From Pseudomonas nunensis (GTDB lineage Bacteria > Pseudomonadota > Gammaproteobacteria > Pseudomonadales > Pseudomonadaceae), in contig NZ_CP101125.1 in the NCBI RefSeq assembly GCF_024296925.1, forward strand, positions 4,404,501 to 4,468,500: 64,000 nucleotides of DNA, given 5' to 3'. The notes under the pieces were generated by a model, which saw only the letters and a list, made by a program, of their open reading frames with translations, was not told where the DNA came from and ran no database searches. This document shows positions 17,472-27,046 of the stretch, one piece after another. Position 1 is the first letter of the stretch. Each line of letters starts with the position of its first letter. A program made the position numbers and the translations under genes.

Positions 17472-20390
17472 TTAGGCGATCAACTGTGCCCAGTTGATCG
17501 AAGTGCTTTCACCCAAGGCGAAACCTTTGCCGGTCAGTGCCAGGTTGGCGTTGTAGGCCTGATCCTGAGCAAACGCAGCGGCCCATTTGTCACGCAAGGC
17601 GTCGAGTACCTGTGGCGCCTGAGGCACCACACCCGGATGAACGACTTGCACCAGCGGCGTCCACACCGTGAGGTAACCGGCCTGACCGGCCTTGAGGCAC
17701 AGATCGACGTCGCTCAAGCCTTCGGCGAACGTCACGTCATCCAGGCCACCCAAGGCGTCGAACAGTTCTTTGCGCACCATCAGGCACACCTGCGACACCG
17801 CCGAGTAGTTCTGCTCCAGCACCAGTCGTTGCAGGTAGCTGCTGCCGGCGTCATAGCGCTGGCCGATAAAGGCCGAACCGACACCGCCATTCAACCCCAG
17901 GATCAAGCCCGCTTGCGTGACCTTGCCTTCACGATCGACCAGTTTGGCACCGACGATACCCACTTCCGGACGCTGGGCATGGTTGAGCAGCGACTCGATC
18001 CAGTTCGGGTTAACCACTTCACTGTCCGCTGCCAGCAGCACCAGGTATTCACCCTGGGCCTGCTGACTGGCGGCGTTGTACAGCGCCACGTCGTTCAGCG
18101 GTCGATCGGCGCACAGCACGCGAACTTTGGCGTGCTGGTGAGCACCAAGCCAATCGTTGACCTCGGAAGACTGATTCGGGTTGACCGCGATCAGCACTTC
18201 GTAGCGGGTGTAGCGGGTGCGCAACAACACACCTTGCAGACACTGTTGCAGCACTGCCAAATCGTCCCCGGCCGGAATGATGACCGACACCAATGGACGC
18301 TCGGTATGGCGGTAATCGATCTGGTAGGTGCCCGGCGTCGCCGAGGTGACCTTGGCCTTGTAGCCACGGTTGCCCAGATGGCGCAACAACGCCAGGCGTT
18401 CGTGGGCGTTTTCTTCGAGCACCGGGGCTTGGGCGATCAGCAGCGGCTCGTCCAGGTGGGCCAAGCCATTCAGGCCACCCTCCTCGATGATGCGCAGCAG
18501 CAAGTCGAATTCCAGCGCTTTGCTGAAGTCAGCCTGATAACCACCGGCGGCGACCAATACGTCGCGACGGATCAGCCAATGCCGCGCCATCAAGGCCGGC
18601 ACGCTTTGCAGCAGGTCGAGGTTGAAGCCGGGACGGAACACATCCACCAGTGCGCCGTTGTCGTTACGCTGGATTTCATCGGTGGCCACGGCGCGCACGT
18701 CGGTGGCAGACATTAGCTCCAGGCTGGCGCGCAACAGGCCACCGGCGGTGAACTCATCGCCAGCCTCGGCCAGCAGCAGCCAGTCGCAAGGCGACTGACG
18801 GGCGCTGAGGTTCAGCTTGTCGACAAAGTTGCTCGGCGTGACCCGGACAAAGTGCAGCGTGTTGTGCGCCGTAGTCGCCGCCGGGGCTTCGCCCGTAGTG
18901 AAGACCACGACTTTGAACGCCTTGCTGTGGCCTTCGAGCAAGCTGTCGAGGGTGACTTGCAGTTTGTCGATGTCGTTATCGAGGTCGAGCAAAAAGATGC
19001 CGAACTGCGGGCCACCGTCGTTGGCCGCCAAGTGCCCGGCAATCGCTTCGGCCTGTTCAGCGTCGGGCTGACGCGGTTCCAGCCACTTGAGCAGACGACC
19101 CGACAACAGGGTGTCGAATGTAGGGTAGTGGTCGTTGGCCGACACCGCTTCCAGGCGCGCAATCCAGTCGCGCATCCCTTGTGCATCGTCGTCTTCACCC
19201 AGAAGCTCCAGCTGTGCGGCCAGACGCCTGACCACGGTCAGGTTGAACGCATTGCTGTCGTGGGCCTGCCACAAACGGTCGACCACACTTTCCGGCGTAT
19301 CGTTGTTACGCGGGCTCAGCAAGTGTTCCTGGCGAGTCCACACACCTTCCAGGGCTTCGAGCTGAACGCGACCGGCCGGCATGGCATGAAGCATGAATTC
19401 GAACTGAGTCAGCTTGTCGAAAAATGCTTGATTGTAGAAAGGCATTTCCATGTATTGCAGAGGCCCGAAACGACGCTGAGGCTCTTTGAGGGTGTTGTTC
19501 CAGTTGGACTGGAAAATCAACTCCGCCGTCAGGGCCCGACCGCTCTCCAGGCTGTCGATCATCGCCGCAAAACTTTCCATCGCGAACGCTTTGCCCTGCA
19601 CCGGATCAAGGTCCTTGATCCCGGTGGGCAATGTGGCCAGGAATTCAGCAAAGGCTTCACGCTCGGCCACCGATTTGGCATCGGTGTAGGTCAGCGAGTG
19701 ATACACCTCGGTGTTGTGTTCGGAGTTACCGTAGTTGATCTCGCGCACCACATAAGCGGTCGGCAGGATCCGCGCCTTGGCGCACGCCAGCATGTAGTAC
19801 ACGTGACCGATTTCCTGCCATTGGAAACTGGTGCCCGGCGGCAACAGCGCGTACCAGGATTTCATCAGCGAAGTGCGGGTCACTGCGTAGAACGGCGGCA
19901 GGTACTGGCGCATGTACTCGACCACGCGATCCTGCGGCCGCTCCGACGAATAGTCCTCGCAGACTTTTTTGTCACGACGGTAGTAGCTGACGCTGGCGCC
20001 CAGGGTCAGGTACATCAGGCAATAGCCGTGGCACATCCCGTAGTCGTCGTTGGCTTCCAGGAAGTCCACCGACTCGGCCAGCGCCTCGTGCACGATAAAG
20101 TCATCGTCGGCCGCCAGTACCATGTACGGCGTGGTCACTTGCTCCACGCCATAGGCAATCTTGGCCTGGAAGCCGCTGTAGGCAAACTGCGGCACATGCT
20201 GGTATTCGACGTCGGGGAGCTCGCCCTGGTAATGCTCGGTGGCGGAATCGAGCACCAGCACTTTGCAAGGCAAGTCGCCGTAGTACTGCATCGCCCTGCG
20301 CAAAAAGGCTGGACGGTTGTGGGAAATCAACACCACCGTCAGCAGCTCATTCAACGGCAACATGTGCTCAGAAACGGACTTGCCTTGCAT
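17472..20390 (-). CDS. Large two-module glycosyltransferase of the flagellar island
   Basis: A 972-residue cytoplasmic protein. The N-terminal module (about 1-330) is a TIGR00180-like GT2 domain with LTVVLISHNRP and a DxD-type AADDDF. A helical middle follows. The C-terminal module (about 690-940) is a second GT2 domain with LVSVIIPAGDD and LLAADSEV. Size and layout match the Fgt-type transferases that build the flagellin glycan in P. syringae. The ATG at 20390 follows GGGAGAGG; a GTG four codons earlier overlaps that site. Its C-terminal module is clearly paralogous to one in the 1198-residue transferase at 29014. Confidence 0.88.
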   Translation of the reverse strand: MQGKSVSEHMLPLNELLTVVLISHNRPAFLRRAMQYYGDLPCKVLVLDSATEHYQGELPDVEYQHVPQFAYSGFQAKIAYGVEQVTTPYMVLAADDDFIVHEALAESVDFLEANDDYGMCHGYCLMYLTLGASVSYYRRDKKVCEDYSSERPQDRVVEYMRQYLPPFYAVTRTSLMKSWYALLPPGTSFQWQEIGHVYYMLACAKARILPTAYVVREINYGNSEHNTEVYHSLTYTDAKSVAEREAFAEFLATLPTGIKDLDPVQGKAFAMESFAAMIDSLESGRALTAELIFQSNWNNTLKEPQRRFGPLQYMEMPFYNQAFFDKLTQFEFMLHAMPAGRVQLEALEGVWTRQEHLLSPRNNDTPESVVDRLWQAHDSNAFNLTVVRRLAAQLELLGEDDDAQGMRDWIARLEAVSANDHYPTFDTLLSGRLLKWLEPRQPDAEQAEAIAGHLAANDGGPQFGIFLLDLDNDIDKLQVTLDSLLEGHSKAFKVVVFTTGEAPAATTAHNTLHFVRVTPSNFVDKLNLSARQSPCDWLLLAEAGDEFTAGGLLRASLELMSATDVRAVATDEIQRNDNGALVDVFRPGFNLDLLQSVPALMARHWLIRRDVLVAAGGYQADFSKALEFDLLLRIIEEGGLNGLAHLDEPLLIAQAPVLEENAHERLALLRHLGNRGYKAKVTSATPGTYQIDYRHTERPLVSVIIPAGDDLAVLQQCLQGVLLRTRYTRYEVLIAVNPNQSSEVNDWLGAHQHAKVRVLCADRPLNDVALYNAASQQAQGEYLVLLAADSEVVNPNWIESLLNHAQRPEVGIVGAKLVDREGKVTQAGLILGLNGGVGSAFIGQRYDAGSSYLQRLVLEQNYSAVSQVCLMVRKELFDALGGLDDVTFAEGLSDVDLCLKAGQAGYLTVWTPLVQVVHPGVVPQAPQVLDALRDKWAAAFAQDQAYNANLALTGKGFALGESTSINWAQLIA

Positions 20391-20444
20391 AACCTCTCCC
20401 ACAACCGGCGAAACGCCTGATTAACGCTTAAATAATGTGCTGGA

Positions 20445-21182
20445 TTAACGAACGCGACGCAGGTAACCGTCCGGTGCCACGGTGAGCAGCAGTTTGTTTT
20501 GCATCTGCTGGTCGATCTCGAAATCCTTGTTCTCTTCGAGGTATTTCCACACGGCGGTTTTCGGGTTATCGCCCGGGCCCCATGGACGGTCCGGGAAGAA
20601 ATCGGCCGGCATGTCCTCAACCACGGTGTCCATTACCACGCAGTAGCTGTCGACGGAAACCAGTGGCGCGTAGAGACGCAGCTCTTCCAGCACGTGGTCG
20701 TGGGTGTGGTTGGAGTCGAGCACCAAGATGACTTTCTTGCCTTCGGCGGCAGCACGCACCTGAGCGGCGATTGCCGGGTCGATGCTCGAGCCTTCGATCA
20801 TTTTGATGCGCTTGCTCATCGGGTGGCTTTCGATGGCTTCGCGGTTGTGCGGACGGATGTCCAGGTCGATGCCCAGCACTTCGCCGTGGCCTTGCAGTTC
20901 CAGCAGAGACGCGTAGTAGATGATCGAGCCACCGTGGGCGATGCCGCATTCAATCACCAGGTCCGGTTTGACGTTCCAGATGATCTCTTGCATCGCCAGC
21001 ATGTCTTGCGGCAACTGGATGATCGGACGGCCCATCCACGAGAAGTGGTAGCTGTACTTGTGCTTGGCCGATTCGTTGAAGAAATCCCGGGCCAGGCCGG
21101 TGAGTTTCTGGTCGTCGCCCTGACGCGCGATTTCTGCCTGGCACTCGGCTTCGAAAGCTTTATTGATGGTGTTGTCGGTCAT
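20445..21182 (-). CDS. CmcI/cephalosporin-hydroxylase-family methyltransferase
   Basis: A 245-residue protein of the CmcI family, whose members are SAM-dependent methyltransferases despite the name. The motif VIECGIAHGGSIIYYASL is the SAM-binding strand, and LDSNHTHDHVLEELRLY is the conserved metal-site region. Rhamnosyl O-methyltransferases belong here, so O-methylation of a sugar hydroxyl is likely. The ATG at 21182 is used; a GTG seven codons upstream overlaps the previous gene's stop by four bases and is a credible alternative. It is cotranscribed with the C-methyltransferase upstream. Confidence 0.85.
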   Translation of the reverse strand: MTDNTINKAFEAECQAEIARQGDDQKLTGLARDFFNESAKHKYSYHFSWMGRPIIQLPQDMLAMQEIIWNVKPDLVIECGIAHGGSIIYYASLLELQGHGEVLGIDLDIRPHNREAIESHPMSKRIKMIEGSSIDPAIAAQVRAAAEGKKVILVLDSNHTHDHVLEELRLYAPLVSVDSYCVVMDTVVEDMPADFFPDRPWGPGDNPKTAVWKYLEENKDFEIDQQMQNKLLLTVAPDGYLRRVR

Positions 21183-21199
21183 TTTAAAAGTCTCAATAG

Positions 21200-22270
21200 T
21201 CACTGGAACGAAGCGCTGTCTACGGCGTGATAGACGTAGCGTCCACCGGTCATCCGCTTGATTTCTTCGAGGTAGTTAGAGTTCATCACAAACAGGTTGG
21301 CGCCTTCAGGCAACGCATCCATGGCCTCTTGGGGCGAGGACACCCGCACGCCACTCAGGGGCAGGTAACGTCCCTGCTTGGCCGGGTTGATGTCCACCAC
21401 GCGATCCACTGCTACCCCGGCGCGTTGCAGGAACAGCGAATAGATCACGCCTTTGGACGACGCACCCCAGATAGCCGAACCCTGCTGTGGATTGGCCTGG
21501 ATGATCTGCACCGCACGCTCAAGGCTGCTGGTGAAGTTCTCAGGCAAGTCCAGACGCGGGACCGGTTGTTCAGGGGTCAGGCGCAGGGTCGACAGGTCGG
21601 CGACGATGTACAGGTATTGGCCACCGAACAGGTGCCCGGCCTCGTGCACGGTGCCGAACATCCGGCGCAGGTCATCGAGGCGGAAATAATTGACGTGCTC
21701 GTAGAACAGGTCGAACCAGGCGCGGTGCTCCAGAATCCAGTCGAAGCACGGCACTTCGATGTAGATCTGCCCGCCCTGATTGGCCTCGGCCATTTGCGCG
21801 AGGAAATTCACCGGGTCCTGGATATGTTCCAGCACATGGCGCAACACGATGGCGTCTGCCGCCAGGCCCAAACCACGGGTGAACGGGGCCTTGATCACGT
21901 CGGCATTGTTGCCTTCATAGGCCGGGTCGATGCCGGTGATGGCGTAGCCCAGGCCCTTGAGGAGTTCGAGAAAATAACCTTTGCCGCAGCCGACTTCGAT
22001 CAGCTCCTGGCCCTTGAAGTGGCGGGCAATAATCCCTTCCACATCGCTCAGGTGCTGCTGGAACTGGCCGGAATGCGCCTGTTCGTTCTGGTAGTCGGCG
22101 TCGTAGCTGAGCTTGTCGGCATCGAAGGCGTCGTTGAAGATCAACCCGCTCTGTTCATCCTGCACCAGTACCATGTCGGCGCAGGCAGAGGCCCGGGCCG
22201 ATTGCGGGTCGGCGAAGGTGCGATTCTGCAACACCGGCAGGTCAGCGACCCGATACAACTCATGCTTCAT
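21200..22270 (-). CDS. SAM-dependent methyltransferase with C-methyltransferase-like C-terminal domain
   Basis: A 356-residue enzyme. The SAM motif is LIEVGCGKGYFLELL, followed by LRHVLEHIQDP and FYEHVNYF. The C-terminal domain, starting at AIWGASSKGVIYS, is the Rossmann-like domain seen in sugar C-methyltransferases. Unlike the 408-residue enzyme at 23114 it lacks the N-terminal four-cysteine zinc module. The acceptor is not evident; a nucleotide-sugar keto group or a glycan hydroxyl are both possible. The ATG at 22270 follows GGGAGG and overlaps the reductase stop by eleven bases. Confidence 0.82.
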   Translation of the reverse strand: MKHELYRVADLPVLQNRTFADPQSARASACADMVLVQDEQSGLIFNDAFDADKLSYDADYQNEQAHSGQFQQHLSDVEGIIARHFKGQELIEVGCGKGYFLELLKGLGYAITGIDPAYEGNNADVIKAPFTRGLGLAADAIVLRHVLEHIQDPVNFLAQMAEANQGGQIYIEVPCFDWILEHRAWFDLFYEHVNYFRLDDLRRMFGTVHEAGHLFGGQYLYIVADLSTLRLTPEQPVPRLDLPENFTSSLERAVQIIQANPQQGSAIWGASSKGVIYSLFLQRAGVAVDRVVDINPAKQGRYLPLSGVRVSSPQEAMDALPEGANLFVMNSNYLEEIKRMTGGRYVYHAVDSASFQ

Positions 22271-23117
22271 GATTGCCTCCCAACAGTTGTTGCAGACGCT
22301 CAGCCACGCCCCAGAACGCCATCGGCTCATGCGTCGGGTATGGGTAGTGGCCGAGGTTCAAACTGATGGATGCGCCGCGTTCACGCAGCCGCTGTTCCAC
22401 CAGTGTCCTGACCGATATCGGCTGGCCGCTGGAACAATTGACCAGCCCATTGAAATCCCGGCGTTGCAGGATCGCCGCCAGGTAATCGGCGGCGGTGTCG
22501 ATGGCCAGGTAATCGCGCAGCTGTTCGCCGGCCGACATATTGAAAGTGGCATCGCCGGCATCGATTGCCCGGTCCAGCGCCGCCAGCAAACTGTTGGGGT
22601 TCTGGCCTTCGCCGTGCAGGTAAAACAGCCGCGCCCATTGCAGGGTGAATGGCTGAACCTTCTGCAAGTTTTCCAGAAACAGACGCAGGGTGTTTTTCGC
22701 CAACCCGTAAGGATTACTCGGCTGCGGCGCGGATTGCTCGGTGAGCGGCCCGCTCTGCATGCCGTATTCGAAACAGGTGCCGGTGACCAACACCTGCGAC
22801 ACGCCCGCCTCGACCGCGCTTTTGATAAACCGGTAGTCGGCCATCAGGTTGTGCTCGAAATGGAACAGCGCCTGATAGTTCGGCAAACCGGGCCAGGCCA
22901 GATGTGCCAGGGCATCGACGCCCCCGGTCAACGCCGGGATATCCAGGTCGGCGGCGTGAATATCCGCCGCGATGAATTCCACGTCATTGATCCACGGCAA
23001 AGTTGCAGCGGTCTCGGCATTGCGCGCCACGGCGCGCACCTCACAACCCCGGGCGAGCAACGCCGCGACCAGATGCCGGCCGACGAACCCGGTAGCGCCG
23101 GTGACCAGCACCTTCAC
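22260..23117 (-). CDS. NAD(P)-dependent sugar epimerase/reductase (SDR)
   Basis: A 285-residue extended short-chain dehydrogenase. The cofactor loop GATGFVG is at 7-13, the catalytic Thr lies in TGTCFEYG and the Y/K pair in YGLAK. Placed after a 4,6-dehydratase, a 3,5-epimerase and a C-methyltransferase, it most likely reduces the 4-keto group to finish a CDP-6-deoxy sugar. It overlaps its neighbours on both sides (four and eleven bases), so it belongs to the same coupled operon. Confidence 0.87.
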   Translation of the reverse strand: MKVLVTGATGFVGRHLVAALLARGCEVRAVARNAETAATLPWINDVEFIAADIHAADLDIPALTGGVDALAHLAWPGLPNYQALFHFEHNLMADYRFIKSAVEAGVSQVLVTGTCFEYGMQSGPLTEQSAPQPSNPYGLAKNTLRLFLENLQKVQPFTLQWARLFYLHGEGQNPNSLLAALDRAIDAGDATFNMSAGEQLRDYLAIDTAADYLAAILQRRDFNGLVNCSSGQPISVRTLVEQRLRERGASISLNLGHYPYPTHEPMAFWGVAERLQQLLGGNHEA

Positions 23118-24340
23118 AGGACGGTCAACTCAGGCACGGCGATCACGAAGCGGCCGTCCCACTCACGCACCTGGGCCAGTTGCTGGCTGACTTCGTGCAA
23201 CAGGTTCCATGGCAGGACCAACACGTAATCCGGTTTTTCGAGGCCGATCCGGGCCGGCGACACAATCGGAATGCGGCTCCCCGGCAGGTACTTGCCCTGC
23301 TTGTGCGGGTTGGCATCGGCGACCCACGCGAGCAGGTCCGGCTTGACCCCGGCGTAGTTGAGCAAGGTGTTGCCCTTGGCTGCCGCGCCGTAACCGACCA
23401 CGCGTTTGCCCTCGGCCTTGGCCTGCAACAGGAAGCGCAGCAGTTCGTGCTTGATGCGTTCGGCAGCCGGGGCCAGGGTCGCGTAGTACTCGGGGGTTTT
23501 CACGCCCGCCGCGAGTTCGGCTTGCAACTGTTGCTGCACCGCCGGTTGCACGTCACGACGCTGGCCATCGAGGCGCTGCACAAATACCCGCAGCGAACCG
23601 CCATGGGTCGACAACTGACTGACGTCGAAGACTTCCAGGCCATTGCGCGCGCACAGGGTTTGCACGGCGGTCAGGGACAGGTAGGAATAGTGCTCGTGAT
23701 ACAGCGTGTCGAACTGCTGGCCAGCCATCAGCGTCAGCAGTTGCGGAAACTCGAAGGTCGCCACGCCGGTCGGTTTGAGCAAAGTCGCAAAACCGCCGAG
23801 GAAATCATTGATGTCCGGGACATGGGCCAGCACGTTGTTGGCGGCCATCAGGTCGGCGGACCAGCCTTCACTGACCAATTGCGCGGCGGTGTCGCGACCG
23901 AAAAACAGTTCGCGAATCTCCAGGCCTTTCTCCCGCGCCGCTTGCGCAGTGCTGCGGGTCGGCTCGACGCCCAGGCACGGAATGCCGCGCTTGGCGACGT
24001 ACTGCAACAGGTAACCGTCATTCGCGGCGATTTCCACCACGCGGCTGTCTGCGCTCAAGCCAAAGCGCTCGACCATCTCGCTCACGTAGCGCTCGGCATG
24101 GGCCAGCCAGGTGCTGGAGAACGAACTGAAATACGCATACTCGGCGTCGAACAGGCTGTCGGCGCTGGTGTAATCCTCGGTCTGCACCAGCCAGCAGTGC
24201 TGGCACACCGCGACTTTCAACGGCACCCACTGCTCGGCTTGCTCGAGTTGATCGGCACGCACGTAGGCGTTGGACGGCGGCGAGGTGCCGAGGTCGATCA
24301 GCGGCAAGGCCAGCGGCGTAGCGCAACCACGGCAATTCAT
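23114..24340 (-). CDS. Sugar C-methyltransferase with zinc module (TylCIII/NovU type)
   Basis: A 408-residue enzyme with the full architecture of 3- or 5-C-methyltransferases acting on 4-keto-6-deoxy nucleotide sugars. It has a zinc module with cysteines 3, 6, 46 and 49, a SAM domain (VVEIAANDGYLLQYV) with the active-site stretch YHEHYSY, and a C-terminal Rossmann-like domain starting near VVGYGAAAKGNTLL. The expected product is a branched-chain sugar. It lies directly between the 3,5-epimerase and the reductase with four-base overlaps on both sides, so its substrate is presumably the CDP-4-keto-6-deoxyhexose. Confidence 0.88.
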   Translation of the reverse strand: MNCRGCATPLALPLIDLGTSPPSNAYVRADQLEQAEQWVPLKVAVCQHCWLVQTEDYTSADSLFDAEYAYFSSFSSTWLAHAERYVSEMVERFGLSADSRVVEIAANDGYLLQYVAKRGIPCLGVEPTRSTAQAAREKGLEIRELFFGRDTAAQLVSEGWSADLMAANNVLAHVPDINDFLGGFATLLKPTGVATFEFPQLLTLMAGQQFDTLYHEHYSYLSLTAVQTLCARNGLEVFDVSQLSTHGGSLRVFVQRLDGQRRDVQPAVQQQLQAELAAGVKTPEYYATLAPAAERIKHELLRFLLQAKAEGKRVVGYGAAAKGNTLLNYAGVKPDLLAWVADANPHKQGKYLPGSRIPIVSPARIGLEKPDYVLVLPWNLLHEVSQQLAQVREWDGRFVIAVPELTVL

Positions 24341-24897
24341 ACACGCACTCCGGCGAAGTGTTCATCGAGCACGGGATGGCTGGCGTCCCGGGCTGACAGA
24401 TTATTGACAGGCAGCGGCCAGGCGATCGCCAACCGTGGATCATTCACCGACAACCCGCCCTCGTGGGCCGGCGCGTAATCGGCGCTGTGCAGGTAGAGCA
24501 ATTCGGCGTCATCGGTGAGGGTCTGGAAACCGTGGGCAAACCCGGCCGGGATCAGCAAGCTGCGGCCGTCACCGGCCCGCAAGTGCTCGGCGTGCCAGTG
24601 CAGGAAGGTCTCGGAGTCGGGGCGCAAATCCACCGCCACGTCCCAGACTTCACCGCGCAGGCAGGTGATCAATTTGGCTTCTGGTGCATCGGCATTCTGA
24701 TAATGCAAACCCCGCACACTGCCCCTCGCGCGGGTGCAGGAATGGTTGATCTGACGAATATGAAACGCCTGGCCGAACGCGCTCAGGCTGCCTTCGCAGA
24801 ACAGCCGCGCGAAGTGCCCGCGATCGTCTTCGAAGCGCTTGTGCTGCACGCTGAACAAGCCGTCCAGCGGCAACGCGTTCAAGAGAAATTCGCTCAC
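24337..24897 (-). CDS. RmlC-like 4-keto-6-deoxyhexose 3,5-epimerase (probably CDP-linked)
   Basis: A 186-residue cupin of the RmlC family. The catalytic His is H65 in SVRGLHYQ, and the C-terminal LLYLHSADYAPAHEGGL carries the conserved Tyr region. It would epimerise C3 and/or C5 of the 4-keto sugar. It uses a GTG start inside a four-base overlap with the CDP-glucose dehydratase stop; the family N-terminus begins there (SEFLLNALPLDG), and the 42 codons upstream belong to another frame of that gene. Annotation tools usually call such proteins dTDP-4-dehydrorhamnose epimerases, but no dTDP-glucose genes are present. Confidence 0.88.
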   Translation of the reverse strand: MSEFLLNALPLDGLFSVQHKRFEDDRGHFARLFCEGSLSAFGQAFHIRQINHSCTRARGSVRGLHYQNADAPEAKLITCLRGEVWDVAVDLRPDSETFLHWHAEHLRAGDGRSLLIPAGFAHGFQTLTDDAELLYLHSADYAPAHEGGLSVNDPRLAIAWPLPVNNLSARDASHPVLDEHFAGVRV

Positions 24898-25976
24898 AGC
24901 GCGCCTCGGTAAACGTTCAACTGGGCCAGCGTCACGGCGCGCATGTCGTCGCCGTTTTGCCACGCCAAGTGCCAGTCGAGGGTTTGCGTCAGGCACTGCT
25001 GCAACGACCAACGCGGTTGCCAACCGAGCAATTGACGGGCGCGGCTGCTGTCCAGGCGCAGCAGGCCGGCCTCGTGCAAATCACTCGGTTCGATGCGCAA
25101 GCCTCGGGCTTGCGGCCAGCGACTGGCGAGCAGCTCGACCACTTCGCCGACGCTGCACATGTCCGCTTCGCTCGGGCCGAAATTCCACGCACCGGCGTAT
25201 TCCGGGCCTTGTTGGTAGAGGCCGGCGGCCAGTTGCAGATAACCGGCCAACGGCTCCAGCGCGTGCTGCCAGGGGCGCACGGCTTGCGGGTAGCGCAAGG
25301 TCACGGGTTCGTCGGCGGACCAGGCTTTCAGCACGTCCGGGATCAGACGCTCCGGGGCAAAATCACCGCCGCCCAGCACGTTGCCTGCGCGGGCCGTGGC
25401 CAGGGCCAGACCGTGTTCGTCATGCTTGTCGGCCGGGAAGAACGACGCCGCATAAGACTGCGCCAACAATTCGCAGCACGCCTTGCTGCTGCTGTAAGGA
25501 TCGTGACCGCCAAGGGCTTCGTCTTCGCGGTACGGCCACAGCCATTCCTTGTTGGCGTAGACCTTGTCGGTGGTCACCAGCACGCAGGCGCGCACGCAAC
25601 CGACCTGGCGGATCGCTTCCAGCAGATTGAGCGTGCCCATGACGTTGCTGGAATAGGTGCCCAACGGATCGCGATAACCTTCACGCACCAACGGCTGCGC
25701 CGCCAAGTGCAAAACGATTTCCGGCTCGGTGTCGGCGATCACTTCAAGCAAGGCGCCCAAGTCACGCAGGTCACCACGCTGATCGTTGATGCCTTCGTGC
25801 ACCCGCGCCAGTTCAAACAGGCTTGGCTCGGTGGACGGGTCAAGGGCGAACCCGCTGACCTCGGCACCCAGACTTTGCAGCCACAGCGTCAGCCAACTGC
25901 CCTTGAAACCGGTGTGCCCGGTGACCAGAACCCGCTTGCCGCGCCAGAATTCCGGGCTCAGTCCCATTGTTTCCAT
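24894..25976 (-). CDS. rfbG: CDP-glucose 4,6-dehydratase
   Basis: A 360-residue SDR enzyme. The NAD loop GHTGFKG is at 20-26, TTDK at 135-138 and Y161/K165 in PYSSSK. The motif YANKEWLWPYREDEALGGHDPYS is characteristic of RfbG. It converts CDP-glucose to CDP-4-keto-6-deoxyglucose, the branch point for 3,6-dideoxy and branched sugars. No RfbH-like 3-dehydratase is present, so 3,6-dideoxyhexoses are not the expected end product. The ATG at 25976 has a GGGGAGG site four bases upstream and overlaps the rfbF stop. Confidence 0.95.
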   Translation of the reverse strand: METMGLSPEFWRGKRVLVTGHTGFKGSWLTLWLQSLGAEVSGFALDPSTEPSLFELARVHEGINDQRGDLRDLGALLEVIADTEPEIVLHLAAQPLVREGYRDPLGTYSSNVMGTLNLLEAIRQVGCVRACVLVTTDKVYANKEWLWPYREDEALGGHDPYSSSKACCELLAQSYAASFFPADKHDEHGLALATARAGNVLGGGDFAPERLIPDVLKAWSADEPVTLRYPQAVRPWQHALEPLAGYLQLAAGLYQQGPEYAGAWNFGPSEADMCSVGEVVELLASRWPQARGLRIEPSDLHEAGLLRLDSSRARQLLGWQPRWSLQQCLTQTLDWHLAWQNGDDMRAVTLAQLNVYRGAL

Positions 25977-26731
25977 GGGGCCTCCCCGCTCAGCCACAAC
26001 GCTTCGAGGTGGTTCTTGTCGCGCAGGGTGTCCATCGGATGCCAGAAGCCGTCGTGCTGGAAGGCCTGCAATTGTTCTTCGCTGGCCAGTGCCGCGAGGG
26101 GCTCGGCCTCCCAGGACGTCTGGTCGTCGGCGATGTATGGCAAGACCTTCGGCGACAGGACAAAGAAGCCGCCATTGATCCAGCCGCCATCACCGCGCGG
26201 CTTCTCGATGAAGCCTTTGACGCTGTCACCGTCGCGCTCCAGGGCGCCGTAACGGCCTGGCGGTTGCACGGCGGTCACCGTTGCGAGCTTGCCGTGGGCC
26301 AAGTGAAAGTCCACCAGCGCGCCGATGTTCAAGTCCGAGACGCCATCGCCGTAGGTAAAGCAGAAGGCTTGTTCGCCTTCCAGGTAACGCGAGGCGCGGC
26401 GCAGACGGCCACCGGTCATGGTGTCTTCGCCGGTGTCGATCAGGGTCACGCGCCACGGCTCGCTGTAATTCTGGTGAACGTCCATGCGGTTGTTGCACAT
26501 GTCGAAGGTGACGTCGGAGGTGTGCAGGAAGTAGTTGGCGAAGAAGTCCTTGATCGCGTAGCCCTTGTAGCCAAGGCAAATCACGAAATCGTGGATTCCG
26601 TGCGCGGAGTACTGCTTCATGATGTGCCAGAGAATTGGCTTGCCGCCGATCTCGATCATCGGCTTGGGCTTGAGGTGCGACTCTTCGCTGATTCGCGTGC
26701 CCAGGCCACCCGCCAAAATAACTGCCTTCAT
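25958..26731 (-). CDS. rfbF: Glucose-1-phosphate cytidylyltransferase
   Basis: A 257-residue nucleotidyltransferase. The loop GGLGTRI is at 8-14, KPKPMIEIGGKPILWHIMK follows, and the C-terminal FWHPMDTLRDK is family-typical. It makes CDP-glucose from CTP and glucose-1-phosphate. It is the first gene of the CDP-sugar operon: a REPIN and about 200 bases without a gene lie upstream. The ATG at 26731 follows GAGGGGAAGAGG. Confidence 0.95.
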   Translation of the reverse strand: MKAVILAGGLGTRISEESHLKPKPMIEIGGKPILWHIMKQYSAHGIHDFVICLGYKGYAIKDFFANYFLHTSDVTFDMCNNRMDVHQNYSEPWRVTLIDTGEDTMTGGRLRRASRYLEGEQAFCFTYGDGVSDLNIGALVDFHLAHGKLATVTAVQPPGRYGALERDGDSVKGFIEKPRGDGGWINGGFFVLSPKVLPYIADDQTSWEAEPLAALASEEQLQAFQHDGFWHPMDTLRDKNHLEALWLSGEAPWKQWD

Positions 26732-26926
26732 CCTCTTCCCCTCTTGTTCGTCACAGGGCCCGGCCAAGCTGTATCAAGCTTTTGCCGGCCTTCTGGATAA
26801 AACGCTCAACGCCGCTGTATGCACTGCCCGCCGAGGCGCGAGTGCTCGTTTTATGGCGATATGAAGGGGGACTTGCAGGAAACGCGCCAGCTCTGTGGGC
26901 TGGAAGCCACCCAAAGGGAAGAGAAC

Positions 26927-27017
26927 CTGTGGGAGCGGGCTTGCTCGCGAAGGCGGGGTGTCAGGGACGTAAGTGTTGCCTGACATACCGCATTCGCGAG
27001 CAAGCCCGCTCCCACAG
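26927..27017. repeat. REPIN between the RTX gene and the CDP-sugar operon
   Basis: Two GAGCGGGCTTGCTCGCGA-type cores in inverted orientation, 29 bases downstream of the RTX gene stop. It may act as the 3' structure of that transcript. Confidence 0.9.
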
Positions 27018-27046
27018 GGGATGGTGGTGGGGTTTAGATCAGGTTG

